A stretch of 64,000 nt of DNA from Melanocharis versteri (taxonomy: Eukaryota > Chordata > Aves > Passeriformes > Melanocharitidae), in contig VZTG01007433.1 in NCBI GenBank assembly GCA_013397845.1, positions 71,866 through 135,865 of the forward strand, given 5' to 3'. The notes below the pieces were generated by a model. It did not search any database, was not told the origin of the DNA, and was given only the letters and a program-made list of their open reading frames with translations. Below are positions 36,992 to 49,490 of the stretch, one piece after another. Made by a program: the position numbers and the translations under genes. Within the stretch, counting starts at the first letter, position 1; each line of letters opens with the position of its first letter.

Positions 36992-39900
36992 CAAGTGAAA
37001 TTCATGTCCATACACTAGAATGGTTATGTACATCATCCTTCTAGTTTACATTGTTAGAGTGCTTTTACATCAAAGATGTCATTTTACCTTCCATCAGACA
37101 TCCATGGATTTCTTGTGCAGGCTCTCTCCTCCCACTCTGCTCTCACTGCTCTTTCTTTCACTACCAGATACCATGAAATTGTAGCTATATTTTTTGAGCT
37201 GTTTTTCACAGGTTGGAGTAAAATATATTTATAACATGAGTAAATTTTTCACTGTAAAAGGTATTTCTTCATTCAGAAAAGTGTCTGAACATAGAGCAGC
37301 AAGTGTATTGTTAGAAGCAAGATTTCACTATAAAAGCTTTAAATGGTGTCTTAAAGCTTTTTAAATGCAGTGTGTTGTCTCTGTTGCTCTGTAAATCACT
37401 AGACTGTTAGAGGTCAAAAGACTATACTTTAGACAAAGGCTTCACTCTTTATGAAGCAAACTGATGAACCAAAGTTATATAAATAAGATGTCTGCCCTGA
37501 GACTTAGGTGGCAAAATACATCTTTGCTGTCAAACAAAGCAGAGATGCTAGTATGAAGATGGGGTCTATTGTTTTCCTGAGATGCTCATGGATGATAGCT
37601 TTTTGCTTCCTGTGGCAACTTGGGGCTAGGGGATAATATATTTTCTCAGTGTTCCTGACTCTTTATCCAAAAAAACAATGAGTAAATTGCATACTACCCA
37701 CCCCCAGTGGTGAGGTATGTACAAGAAGGAAGAATTTCTCAGAGTCAATAAATCCCACATTATTCATTCAAAATACCTTTGGCTTTTATGTTTGACCTTG
37801 GGATAAGTACATAATTCCAATAATGGGTATGGAATATTATTATCTTTCTATTTCGTATTCAAGTCTTCAACTGATCATGGGTTTATAGTAAAATTTCCAG
37901 TGTCCCTGCAGAAATGTGTGTATGTATACATAGATTTCAAGGAACTTGGTTTTAAAATATGACTCCCAAATGTAAGGTATATAGTGTTATCAATATGATT
38001 CTATGATATCCTCTAATAAAATGGCAATAAATTAACCTCAAGCATGATGCTTGGATCCTTGACAGTACAACAGCTTTGCCAGTCAGCAACACTGTGATTA
38101 GGATTTAAGGATATGGAAATATTAAGTGTCTGCAATTTGTAATGAAGAATTCCAGATGCTTGTAAAAGTCCCTTTAAACCCTAGAACAGGGATAAATGTA
38201 AATATCTGACTCCTATGACTGTAAGCACATGAGTGGAAGGAACCCATTCCTAAGCAAAACATTCAGCATTAATTTATATTTTCAGTCTGTTTTTTTCATC
38301 TGCTGGAGGCTTAATGCTGAAAGAAAGTTTTCCCTATCTGAGTTGATAGCTAACAGTCAAAGTTGTTCTCTTGTCTCTGTATCTTTCAGTGGCTGGGAAA
38401 CTGATTTATAACAATACATGGATGCACTAAATTAGAAAAGACAGTTTCAGAGCAGTGACATGTTTTTCTTCCTACTCTCCACTGAGATCTGTCAAACAGG
38501 CTGTAGGAGAGATGTGTGTGCTTGGAAAGGTTCACCTGTGCACTCTCTCCTCTTCTTTCCCTTTCCACTTGTCCTTTTGCTCCTCTGATTGTGAACAGAG
38601 GACTGCCAATGAGAGGGTGAAGAAGAAGGGGTGAAGGTCTTGCTTCATGGTTAAAAAGGACACAGCAGCTGGTGAGTTGAAATCCCAGCTCCTGGATAGA
38701 ATTGAGCCCATCACTTTGGTGGCACAGACAACTTTCACTGTTTTGCCGCTTAGCAATTGAAGGCCTTATCCAAATTTCACCCCAAAGCTGCTATGAAAGG
38801 CTGTAAAGACTTTGAAATTAGACACAAACTTGCTTTTACTTCTGAAATTTCTAGGAAAGATTGGGTGATTTTTCGTTGATACTTAGGTGTCCTCAACTTC
38901 TGCTTCAGAGAGTGTTTTCTTAACAAAATGGCCATGTGCATTTATAAATCTCACACTAGTTTTCCAGACTAAGAGATGCTCCCTTGAAAACTAGATTTTA
39001 TATAGAAATTTTAATTATTTTATTTAATATTTCAGAGATGTTACTTAAGCACACTAAACTGTGTATTCAATTTGATTTGCAAATCTAGGACAATATCTTT
39101 TTCTTACCCAGTTGTAGGAAACAGACAGCTGTACCTATATAGAAAGTATGTATGCGCCTATATAGAATAAGCACACCCTCTGTGGCTTTGGATATTAAAC
39201 ACTTTCCTGCCACTGAAACAATTTTTCCCAGCTCTTCCACTGTGTCCATAATGCAAAAGGAAGTTTCTTCCATCCTTTCATAAACTTTGAAATCCCATGA
39301 GTAGTGTACATCTTTCTAGCCTGATCTTTTTTTGTTTTTGCTAAACAGAAAAAAATAACAAGGAAAAATTTCCTGTAAGATGTCCCTATATGCATCTATC
39401 TATAACAAGCTGAATACAAACTGACTATAAACTTGCTGCTCCTTCCAGGAAGGCCCTGTGGAATATAGCTCAGTGTGCAGAAAAAGCACATTTGCAATGG
39501 TGTACATACATATATATACACATACATACGCAGAAGTTTTGACAGAGACAAAATTTTTACATTCAGGATAGATTTTGTCACAGACATTCAACTGACTGGA
39601 TGAATAAACTCAACCTGTCCACCTACAGATATAGGCACAAAAGCATCAGGGAAAATAGCCCTTGAATCTGATCTGCCATTGAGTTCACATCCTACCATAA
39701 TTGTTTTGGAACTCTGTGCTGTTGCTGGGGACTGCTAGAAGTCAGTGATGGCATTTCTGGGGAAAATTTGGGCATAAACCTTTGAAAGCAAAGATATCAA
39801 CTTCTTCTGTTTTCCAATGACAAAATTTGAGTTCCTTTAAAAAAAATGAAAAATATCTTTCAAAACAATTGTAACTTCATTCGCTTCATTGTAACTTACA

Positions 39901-40200
39901 AATGTAACTATTAACAAAATTAAATATAATGCTGATTATATATGTGTGTATGTGTATTCATGTACTCATATTTACATATCTACAAAAAGGGCAAAGAAGG
40001 ATTATCTTCTTTTCAGCCAATCTTTAAAATTGCAGAAGCAAAAAAATAGTGCAATTTAGGTGACAAAGAGTGTACAACATTCAGAAATAACAGATATATT
40101 CAGATAAGCACCTGTATCAGGAGTTTGTATCAGTATAATTAAAATGATCAGAATTATCAGTCCCCTTGATATAATGGTTCTTATACAATGAAACAACTTA

Positions 40201-40251
40201 TGTGTTGTTGTTGTTAGGATGATGATGATGACGATGATGATGATGATGATG
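40201..40251 (+). repeat. (GTT)n followed by (GAT)n trinucleotide repeat
   Basis: GTT units run to about 40215 and are followed by GAT units with one GAC interruption, to 40250. The ITTTT and IIII runs of the minus-strand frame are its shadow. Confidence 0.9.
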
Positions 40252-41965
40252 TTTGTTTTCCACAATAATAAATATAATACAGCCTGAAATTTCACTGAGA
40301 AATTGTGTCATAATACAACACAAAGAGTTAAGATCATACTTACTGATTTGTTGGAGAAACTGCAACTTAATGCAACAACTTCAAATGCAATCAGTTCCAG
40401 GAATGTATTTTAAGTCCTATATTTTGCTCATATCTCTTATATTTTTAAAATTTTTCTTATAAATGCAGTTTTTTTCCCCTCAAGTGTTAAAGGAAGATCC
40501 TCAAATCCAGAAGTTCTTCACTCCCTGTATATTTTTCTCTGAAGAAATTATTATTTTTAATGTGCCATTCATCTCACCCACATAGGAGCAAAGTGGATTT
40601 TCAGGTCGGATGCCTTTCTTTTGGATCGATATGGAGTCATTGGAAAGGTGAGTTTGAAAATTATAGTAAAAATATATGTACGTGACTCCTGTGTAAATGA
40701 GTCCTTACATATGTATAAAATTGAGAGATGCTTGAATCCCTCTTCACCACCAGAGCCCAAGTGGGCTCTTGGCTGGCCTGTGCAAGTGAAGTTGCATTTT
40801 GTCAAGGAGATGTGCAGGGTGTTTTTATTTCAGGCAATTTATTCCTTGAGGTTAAATACACGCCTGTACATAGAAAAACTGGGTCATGTTCTATTAGGTT
40901 TTGCAAAAATAAAGGTAGGAAAAAAGTAGACTTTGTAAAAAAGCCATGGAAGTGCCACTGCGAGGCTGTGAGTACCTGGGCAGCATGAACTGTCATGGGA
41001 GTTGGTTTTGAATAATAATGATAATGTTCCTTGGAATTGACCTGGAGGATAAACAATAGATTTTTACAAAACTAAAGATTTGTAAATGAAAGACAAGAAT
41101 CTCTTTTTAAATTTTAGAATGAATTAATTATTATAACTGAGGTACAAAGACTGAGCTGGTATTTAAATAACAGGGTTTTCTCCAGTGGGTCAGTCCAAAG
41201 ACAAACATCAGGCTGGCCAGGAAGGCTTCGGGCTGTTAGAGGATGTTTTTTCTCTAAGCAGTATAAGCTTTATAAAACAACTGCCCGTTGCCAGGTTTAA
41301 CCATTATGTGGATTAAAGAAATGGGAACTGCCTACTGCTGCTAAGTATTGAATGTCCCTCATTTCTCCTGATCATTTGTACTTGTTTGGTTCAGTCAGAT
41401 TTTGAGTAGTCTTGGCATTAAGGTTATTTCCACACTGTAGCATTTGTTTCCATTTGGATCTTAACTTGCTCTAATTAAAACTTGTGTCTGGATTTTCTAT
41501 TGCTCTTAAATCCAGTGATTCAGGACTATTTTAATGATATATAACTTTTTAAAAAGACTGACTTATCAAGTCTGGTTTTTTCTATGCCAATAGGTTTGTT
41601 CTAACATTTCCTGAACAAAACTAAACTCCTTACGAAAACATTTAAGCAACTGTATTTCTATCAATATCTTAATCTTATGACTTTAGTAATCCTTTTTCAT
41701 GGACCTGAAATGTCTCCCACTAGAAAGACAGATTTTATTCATTTGTATACACATATGTATACACATATGCACATGCAGACACATCAAACGTAAGATGAAC
41801 CTTGATGCATTCTACAGATAATTTGTGTGCCATAGGCAGGCTCCTGTACAAGAAATATGACATTGTTCATATGTTCTATTAGATTGCACCTCCAAGTCAT
41901 GTGCATTCTTCAATCTTTTGAAGAATTTCATATTGTTGACAAAATACGTTTAGACTGGATAAACT

Positions 41966-42064
41966 TTCTTTCACCTTCACCTTCCCCTTCCCTTTCCTTT
42001 CCCTTTTCCCTTTTCCCTTTTCCTTTCCTTTTCCCTTTCCTTTCCCTTTCCCTTTCCTTTTCCC
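41966..42064 (+). repeat. (CCCTTT/CCCTTTT)n polypyrimidine tract
   Basis: Nearly 100 bases without a purine except at the left edge, built of CCCTTTT, CCTTT and CCCTTT units. The KGKGKGK minus-strand frame is a composition artefact. Confidence 0.9.
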
Positions 42065-42383
42065 AGAAAGCAAAGCTTTCAAACAAAGTATTTTCTTGAC
42101 CTGTGGGCTCTTCCTAAGCATTTCACTGCTCAAATCTTGGTCTTTCCTGCTTAAAACCTCTTTAACTTGGGTGGAAGTTAATGAGCCCCATATGTCCTGG
42201 CTCCCAGCATATGGGCCTCGGCATCAGCAGACCTGCCCTGCTCCTGTATGCAAGGCCATGAAACTTGACATCCCTTCTCAGTACCTTTGTTATGTCTTGT
42301 GTGTTTTGTTTTGTTTTGTTCCTACTCTGTGGACTATATTTGCCTGTCAACTGCCCCTGAAAAAGGAACTGAATTAAGAACAT

Positions 42384-42464
42384 GGCAAATTCCCTGTGTA
42401 GCTATAGCAAGAGCAGTATAGCTCTTGGGCAAATATAGGCAAATTCCCTGTATAGCAAGAGCAC
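42384..42464 (+). repeat. Short tandem duplication, 54-bp period
   Basis: GGCAAATTCCCTGT is followed by TAGCTATAGCAAGAGCA at 42384-42414. The same string returns at 42438 as GGCAAATTCCCTGTATAGCAAGAGCA, with an internal 5-base shortening. The near identity of the copies implies a fairly recent event. Confidence 0.75.
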
Positions 42465-45400
42465 TGCAGTTGTCCATTCTCTCTTCACTTCCCATGAAAT
42501 GTGGTGCCAAAATCAAAGTTTTAGACTTGATAAAGTCCTACATGGAAATCACCTATTTTAACAAAGGATCTAGTCCTCTTTCTACTAAAAAAATTTAAAG
42601 GGAGAAAGCCTCAAGTATGGCACCCACTTCGAATGAATGTAGTTCTGTTGGCACAGTCAAGAATGTACTTAATTTTAGAGAGATAGATGTGTATGCATGT
42701 ACATGTATATCTGCACATATACAAACTACTTTTATGGCTCAGAAAACACATCACAATGAGCAGTAGAGATCCAGCAAAAGCAATTCCTCTGATAAAACAA
42801 AAAATAGCATAAGGCATCTAGATCAAATACAGTGATAATCATGGGAAAAGGAAATATTTTTTCCTCAAATTTCAAAGAAAAGACGGATGTATGTATTTTT
42901 CCTAGAGATTTTCCATTCAAGGTAGATGTCGATACCTAGCTTTGTAGGTATTCTCTGTTACTGCTCATAGCATTTGTGTACCATAACAACCATATAAGTC
43001 ACATAACAGGCTATCATTCACTGAAGTAATTTAGCAAAAGAGATTGGTTAAGGGAATGGTCTGAATTGTTTGTACTTAAATGGATATGGGAAAATTCACA
43101 CTGGATGGAAAAAAAGTCTAATTGATTGTGAAAGATATTCCTTCTTAGGGCCTCTTTAACCAGCACAAACAATAAAACAAACAAATGGATTTAATCCTAT
43201 TTCTTTCTCAGTTTGATTAGTTACAGAAACAGGTATTTTAAGGATAATTTTCTGTGGTTGTTTGATGGTAACTAAGTGCATCAGGCACCTCAGTATTAAG
43301 TTGATAAAGTTGAAAGAACTGACTCAACCACCAATTTCGGGAGCTATCTCAGATCATATCCACTTGCATTTATAGCACACAGCATTCAGAAGCAAGGCCC
43401 CATCTAGGAACAGACTTAGGACTGAGGGAAGACTTCAGGGCTGCATGTTTGCAGGCTTTGATTTTTTCATCAGTCCCTTACTATTGTAATAAGTGGTAAT
43501 ACTGAGAGAGCAATTTTGCATAATAACACAGGGTCAGCCATGTAGTAAGGTAGAAGTACCAACTGGGAGCCTGAGAACTGAAAACTGCTATAAAGCAGTA
43601 GTTTCTTCAGTTTCCAACAAAAAGTGACTGATGGGGGAATTTTTGCTAGGACGAATGAGACCAAGATAACATAATAGGACTTTTCTGTTAGCAAAGCCAG
43701 GCTGGCTTTATTGGACTTGTATGTAAATTTATTTTTATGTAATGTCTTTAGTTCAAGACTGATTTTTATTTTTTTTCCTCTTGGAGTAGTTATGATTCTT
43801 GCTTTAAATATGCAGTGTGGGCATTTGATTTGAAGTACACCAGGCTTTCATGATAAAAATATTTAATTTTGCAAATTGATGTTACAGTAGGCTAGTTGCC
43901 CTGCAAAATTCTGATGAGATGTCAGAGAAGAGCTCTTTCCCTCTTCCCCCCTCTCTCTCACTATTTGTGTATACATACAGTGACAAACCTAACAATCTCC
44001 AGGGCTCTCATCTCCATAAAACTCATTTCAAAATTCTTCCATTGTGGAATATCTACTGAAAAAAGAAGTAACACTTTCGCTGTTGTGTTTTTGGGGCACC
44101 ATAAATTAAACCTAGTAAGAGAGACCAGGGCTAGTAATTTTTGGAGGGAAATGTCTCTGAAGTGTCCTTCTCAGTTCACCAACTTGTGAATCAGTAGACT
44201 ATGGCTCTCCCTCAGTTGAGAACAGAGGTCAGACTGTTTGGTCTCTTCTCCATGGTAGTGCTTACATAGGTTCAGGGTTTCTCTCCTTTTTTATTTCTAT
44301 AAAAAGATATATTCTTTCAGGTGTGTTATTGCTGCTACAGTGCCAACACTTCTTTTGTCTTTCAGGGAAATTAATTAATTTTTTAAAAAGGGATATCTGT
44401 TCCGTTAAACTTGTTTATGGCTAAAGAGAAATTGAATGTAGCCCACATCAGTAGTCATACAGTGAAAGAGATTTTATCTCCTTCTTTTAATCCTGTCAAA
44501 AGGAGAGGCCTGGCCTGCTTCCTGGTGACAGCAGAATTTGGCCCAGTAGCAGATATCTGGGGAGGTGGACTTTAGAGACATTCAGGTATTCGGACATTCT
44601 GTTAATACATACAATCCAGGGAAAACAGAAAGACAGTAGTTTTTTTTGCAGCCTCCAGGTATTTTATTTTACTCCATGTAACTGAAGAGATGGCCCTTTA
44701 CATCCAGAGCCAGGCCAAAGTCAGAGAATAGGACTCCCCTCCAGTGAGGTCCCTAATGGCACAAGGAACTCAAATCATCCCAAGCCATCAGGCACTAATG
44801 AACTGCAGTGAAGTTTAAGGAGTAACTCTGAGAATAATGTCTTCTCAAGTATTAGTTAGGGATCATAACCCCACTGGATAACTACTAGATCAACTGTTTT
44901 TGTGCTTGAATGCTCCTTGACCCAGGAGGATTTCAGAACAGACCTTAGTTAAGAGGATATATAAACTATAACTTCCAAAGCTATACTCTTAAAATGTTAT
45001 TGGCTGCAGATATGAGACATCCATATGGTCTAGGAGCTACCTTTAAACTTCATCAGGATTCAGTGATATGCACTTTTGCTGAAATTATTATTCATCAGTG
45101 TATGTAGATATCTGAGTCAACAGACTCCATCCTTCTCGTGCTCAGATCAACAAAGACTTTGGAGTTTGTCTTCATTAGTGGTAAATGAAAGCTGATGTTA
45201 AAGTCATCTTAGGAAAAGGTTCCTTGACATCTCTAAATGAGCCGAGGTGACCCCTAATGAAAAATAATAATTGTTTAAGATAAAGGGTTGCACAGCTGAA
45301 CAAGAAAGCACCCAGGTTTACTTTTCAAACAGGCCTGGGGAAATACATGCCAGTGGCTTATGTATGGCAGGTGGCATATTACTTAACTGGTTTAAAATCA

Positions 45401-46102
45401 GTGCAAGTGTTTTGTCTATAGTGATCATAAACCAAAGTTAACAACAAACCCCTTCAAACTTGTCAAAAACGCTGGGGTTTTCTTAGTATATGCTTGTACA
45501 ATTATCACTTGGTTTTATAGCTTTTAGAATTCAAGTGACAAGCTTTGAGGGATTTTTTATTGTTAACTGTTGAACCATTTCTTTACTAAGGTACTAAAAA
45601 AATAACATTTGATTTTTGTTACAGAAGATATAAAAATATATTTAAAAAATTAGTGTTTAAACAACACAGTTGGGCTGGAAGAACATTTTCTAGCAATAAT
45701 ACTAATCTTTGTAGTGGAGCTTAACTTCTGTAACACTTAATCCTGCTAGTAATACGGCAAATCCACTTAGACGCGACAATTTATTTTACCAATTTTCCCT
45801 TTTTATCTATTTATTGAACTTCTTTAACGGCAATTGTCCATATGTCATACTGGGTGTACTTCATTTATTCTGCATTTCCTTTGTAGCTTTGTTTTGTGAT
45901 AGACTTCTACAAAAAGTCTAGAAGTACAAAACAGAAGACCAATATCTTAAAAACATGGATGTCCTAAGGAAAAGCACCCATGAACAACAATTATAAATAC
46001 TTGAAAACTATAAAGGCAGGTTATCAAGATACATTTCAAGATCTTTTTACTGCACTTATTTCTCTAAAAAAATTTATATATACATAAAAACATAGAAATA
46101 CT

Positions 46103-46125
46103 TATATATATATATATATATATAT
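46103..46125. repeat. (TA)n microsatellite
   Basis: Eleven or so consecutive TA dinucleotides. Confidence 0.9.
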
Positions 46126-46519
46126 GTCTCACAATTTATTTCAAGGAAAAGTCCACACAGCTATATTTGGAAAGCAAATATTTCAGTTTATGCTTAGTTC
46201 CAGTCACCACAGTATTACTATTTATTAGTGTAGTGAATTTGCGAAAAAGTAATGCCATCTGCCTCATTACATCATACTGAAGTGTTTCAAGATCTGACAT
46301 AGATGTTTTGGACCATAGAACTGAGGAAAAAATGTGGGTGTACCCATATTTATCCAGCCTGGTGAGAGAATGCATTCCAGTAAGTTAAGGTTATTTTGGA
46401 AGAGTCTTACATATTTATTTCAATTTATGCCTGATTGAAACAAAAATCTTCCTGATAAAGGAAAACTTTATTCAAATAGTTCCAGAAAAGCACAGCCCTT
46501 GCATTTGCTCTATTTTCTA

Positions 46520-46870
46520 TACACTTTGTATCTTTTTGCTGGCCATAAAGATGTTAAATTTTACAGTGCAAAAGGAACAGAGCTCTTTCATTTGAACTAA
46601 TGGGCTTCTAATGAATTTTGTGATGCTAATATGTCCACAATACATTTCATAGAGTTGGGACATAATGCTCTACTTCTAAAATGGGTCTGTGTAAATTAAC
46701 TTTGAAGGGTGTCCATGCTGGTCTTTCACCCAGAAATTGCACAATGTCAACCCCCACAGCAGCTGATTTCAGAGTTCACCCTGGCTGATTCTTGCTGGTG
46801 GAAATTTGCCACAGTGATTACATCATCTTCCAACAAACCACATGTGCATGACAACAGTCAGCAAACAATT
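46520..46870. promoter_or_regulatory. Candidate conserved non-coding block
   Basis: Complex repeat-free sequence with balanced composition and no long frame. Motifs visible include TTTGAACTAATGGGCTTCTAA near 46592 and a TGATTACATCATC stretch near 46816. It is called only on texture and on its position about 9 kb upstream of PCDH18; no comparative evidence was available. Confidence 0.15.
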
Positions 46871-47389
46871 ACTTAAAACCCTTTAATATAATCTGTAATT
46901 TGACATAATAGAGTTTTCTTTCAGGGTTCACATTTCCATGACAAAGCCTGGGGAATTGGGGCTGTTCCGCAAATAAGCATAGGCTCTGGACATCATCAGT
47001 GGGGAAGATGGCCTTGTCCCTCCTCTCCTCAGTGCTCCAGGCTTGCACAATTTCTGTACTGCCTGGAGCTTGGGATTAAAACTGTGACAGTCATCATTTT
47101 GGAAAACTCATTAAAATACTTGCATTTATTTCTTTTTAGCCCTGAGCAAAGCCAATGCCCATCTTATGTTTTCTCTAACAAGACAGCAAGGTGGGAGGAA
47201 AATAAACCTCTAGTAATGATTTATGGAAACAATAATACTTCCTTGAGTTTTAAAAACATCTGCAAGCAAATGTCATTCCCCTGCCTCCTCTCCAGCTCTC
47301 TGTAATGGTTTCCATTCTCCCGTGTTACAAAGACTAGTAAAGGCTGACTCTTGGGAAAGATGTGTTGTGGTAAAAGTATTTCTGCTTTA

Positions 47390-47860
47390 ATCTAATATTC
47401 TCCAGCAAGGTCACAAATCACTAGCTATGCAACGTCTGAAAATGACAAGATTATTGCAGATTCAGGCCTTGAAGCCCTTCTGTTTTCTTTGCTCATAGGC
47501 AGAAATGCTTGACGTATATCCAGGAGATAGATTGGTTTAAATTCTCTCCCTCTTTCTCCTTCCCCTCCTCACTGCTTTTAGCCAAGTGATTTATTTGAAA
47601 AGTATGTGACTTTTCTTATCTTCCATTTATGGGGTAAGGGTTTTTTGTAGCAATAAAAGGACTTAAGGCCACCAAGGAGGAATTATGCAGCTTCTATTGT
47701 AAGGAAATGTAAAATAATTGCAGTTTTATTTGGGGTGAGGGTGCTTAGAGGAATGTGAAGTCTTTATCTGCAGACGTGAGTTAATATTTTGTTTAGACTG
47801 TGGCAGCCAGAGGAAGATGTGAATAAATAGAAGGTCCTACTTTCCATAAGGAGCAAAAAT
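47390..47860. promoter_or_regulatory. Candidate conserved non-coding block
   Basis: Repeat-poor, non-coding sequence with AT-rich factor-site-like cores, such as AGTGATTTATTTGAAA near 47586 and CAATAAAAGGACTTAAGG near 47651. It is an enhancer candidate for PCDH18 on position and composition alone; a chance run of unique DNA would look similar. Confidence 0.18.
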
Positions 47861-48645
47861 TTTACTTTTTAGTCTTGTTTCCAAATTAACTCAAAAGTGG
47901 GAAATGGACTTTTTCTGCATATCTTAAAAAAAAAAAAAGTTTGTCAGAACTTAGCGAGTGGTTGGGAATATAGAAGGGCAATAGTGACGTTATTTCACAC
48001 AATACTCTTGAATCACAGCAAAAGATTATAAGCTACTTACAGAAAGCATACATTAGCACAGATCCACAGTATATGGTTTTTAGGACTGAAGTAACTTACA
48101 CAGGAGGGAAAAGAGCAACTACTCTGAATACTGAAAGTTTATCACCAGTGCTGTCTGCAAGGCTGTTGATTCTAGGCTGTTTGTAGCTATTATCTCAATT
48201 TGCTCTTCCTTCCCTGAATGTTCCTCTGTGTGATTTGTTTTCACAGCCCCCTGCCCAGACTCAGAGGCAGAGGAACCCATAGGTTCAGATGAATGATAAT
48301 GAGCATTGTCAGAGAGGCAAGAAAATTGAGTCCTTGCTCTGGCTGCCTGGCCAAGAACTGCAGGAGCTAATTGTGTCAATGGTAATGAGACCAAGCATGC
48401 AGCAGATGCTCACGTGCCTTTACAATCCAAATCCCACCAACAAATTCCTCCCACAGAAACTTTGAGGGATGTCTTGGCACCCTGGAGATGGTGATAGACC
48501 CGGTCTCAGCCACATGCCACCTGCTAGAGCCATTGTTAAAAAAAGAAGGAGGGAAAAAAAGCGCCTATTATGATAACAAAGTTGTTTTCTGTCTCTTGCA
48601 ATGACTTTATGGCACTAGTTTTACCATATTGCAGCTATTGAACAA

Positions 48646-48699
48646 AAAAAAAAAAAAANNNNNNNNNNNNNNNNNNNNNNNNNNNNNNNNNNNNNNNNN
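48646..48699. other. Assembly gap after a poly-A run
   Basis: An A run ends in 41 N (48659-48699). As with the other gap, the homopolymer is the likely cause, and the missing length is not known. Confidence 0.9.
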
Positions 48700-49334
48700 G
48701 GAACATCTGATTCTTTATAGAGAAACATTTTAATTGAGCACTGTTAACCACTTACTTGGGAAGCCAGATGTTCGGTATATGTTACATATTCTGCTGAAAA
48801 ACCATGCCTGCTTTTTTCCCATTACAGCTCCCACTGTGTCTGCTTCCTACAGCAGGTTTAAATTTTCATGTGTTTTCCCATTACACTGGAGCAGGAAGTA
48901 TGTTTTCCTCTTTTTTTCCCAGAAAAATCAAGAAGAAAAAAAATGCAGATACCCATGTGTGGTACTGTATAAATATTTACTGTAAAATAAAATAGAGAAC
49001 ACATTTGTTCCTTATTCACAAAGCAGGCTGGATGGTGGATTGTGTCTGGGGTTTTGAAGACAGCAAGGCCATTATGGGTTCCTTAAAGACAATACTTTTT
49101 AATGTAAGCTTGCTAAATTCTGCAGTAGAGAGAGGTTTAGATCCTTCCAGGAAATATTTGCCCAACAGCAGCTGCTTCTGGAGAAATCTGATGAAATATC
49201 TTGTCTTGCCACAAAACTTTGTGTCCAGCTTTGCAGTCCTGTGGGGCTCATGCTCTTCAAGACATTTTTAACTGACTCTGAAGCCGTTCAAAATCTTTCT
49301 GGGCATTGGGTTGGCTCCCCATCAGCCTCGGCAT
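48700..49334. other. Intergenic, nothing recognised
   Basis: AT-rich sequence between the gap and the CR1 fragment. The short frames here have no recognisable protein content. Confidence 0.55.
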
Positions 49335-49490
49335 CAGAATCATAAAATCATTAAGGTGGGAAAGGGCCTCTAAGACCATCAAGTCCAACCATCAACTTAA
49401 AGCTGGCAGATCCACCAGCACCATATCTACAAAGGAGGCAAAAGCATATTAAAAACTCTGGAGTTACCTCTGTCTCCACCCTGGCTGCAC
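49335..49490 (-). mobile_element. CR1 LINE, 3'-end fragment
   Basis: CAGAATCATAAAATCATTAA, then a GGTGGGAAAGGGCCTCTAAG block, then ACCATCAAGTCCAACC is the well-known reverse complement of the avian CR1 3' end. The match continues more weakly through GCACCATATCTACA and a CTCTGGAGTTAC-type segment to about 49490. It is 5'-truncated and diverged, so it is an old, inactive insertion. CR1 is the dominant LINE of birds. Confidence 0.85.

Larger units (their letters stand above)
31812..41965. other. Upstream gene desert, block 4
   Basis: No gene was recognised. It contains a pyrimidine-rich, slightly GC-richer block at about 35440-35960 with overlapping open frames on both strands but no recognisable protein; an unassigned old repeat is possible. 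It also holds an (ACACAG)n tract, a diverged local duplication (36254-36336 and 36908-36991), a (GTT)n(GAT)n tract, and a (CATA)/(TA)-type stretch near 39506-39530. Confidence 0.55.
42065..48645. other. Upstream gene desert, block 5
   Basis: No gene was recognised. It includes a short local duplication at 42384-42464, a (TA)n run at 46103-46125, and two complex repeat-free blocks (about 46520-46870 and 47390-47860) that look like conserved non-coding DNA. A 91-codon minus-strand frame at 48119-48394 has a protein-like composition but matches nothing I know and has no splice context. Confidence 0.5.

Noticed and set aside
37990..38010. GATTCTATGAT resembling the CR1 3' octamer repeat
   Set aside because: Only about one and a half units are present, with no CR1 sequence beside them.
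48119..48394. 91-codon minus-strand frame with protein-like composition
   Set aside because: It reads plausibly but matches nothing I know and has no flanking exon signals. A database search could reopen it.
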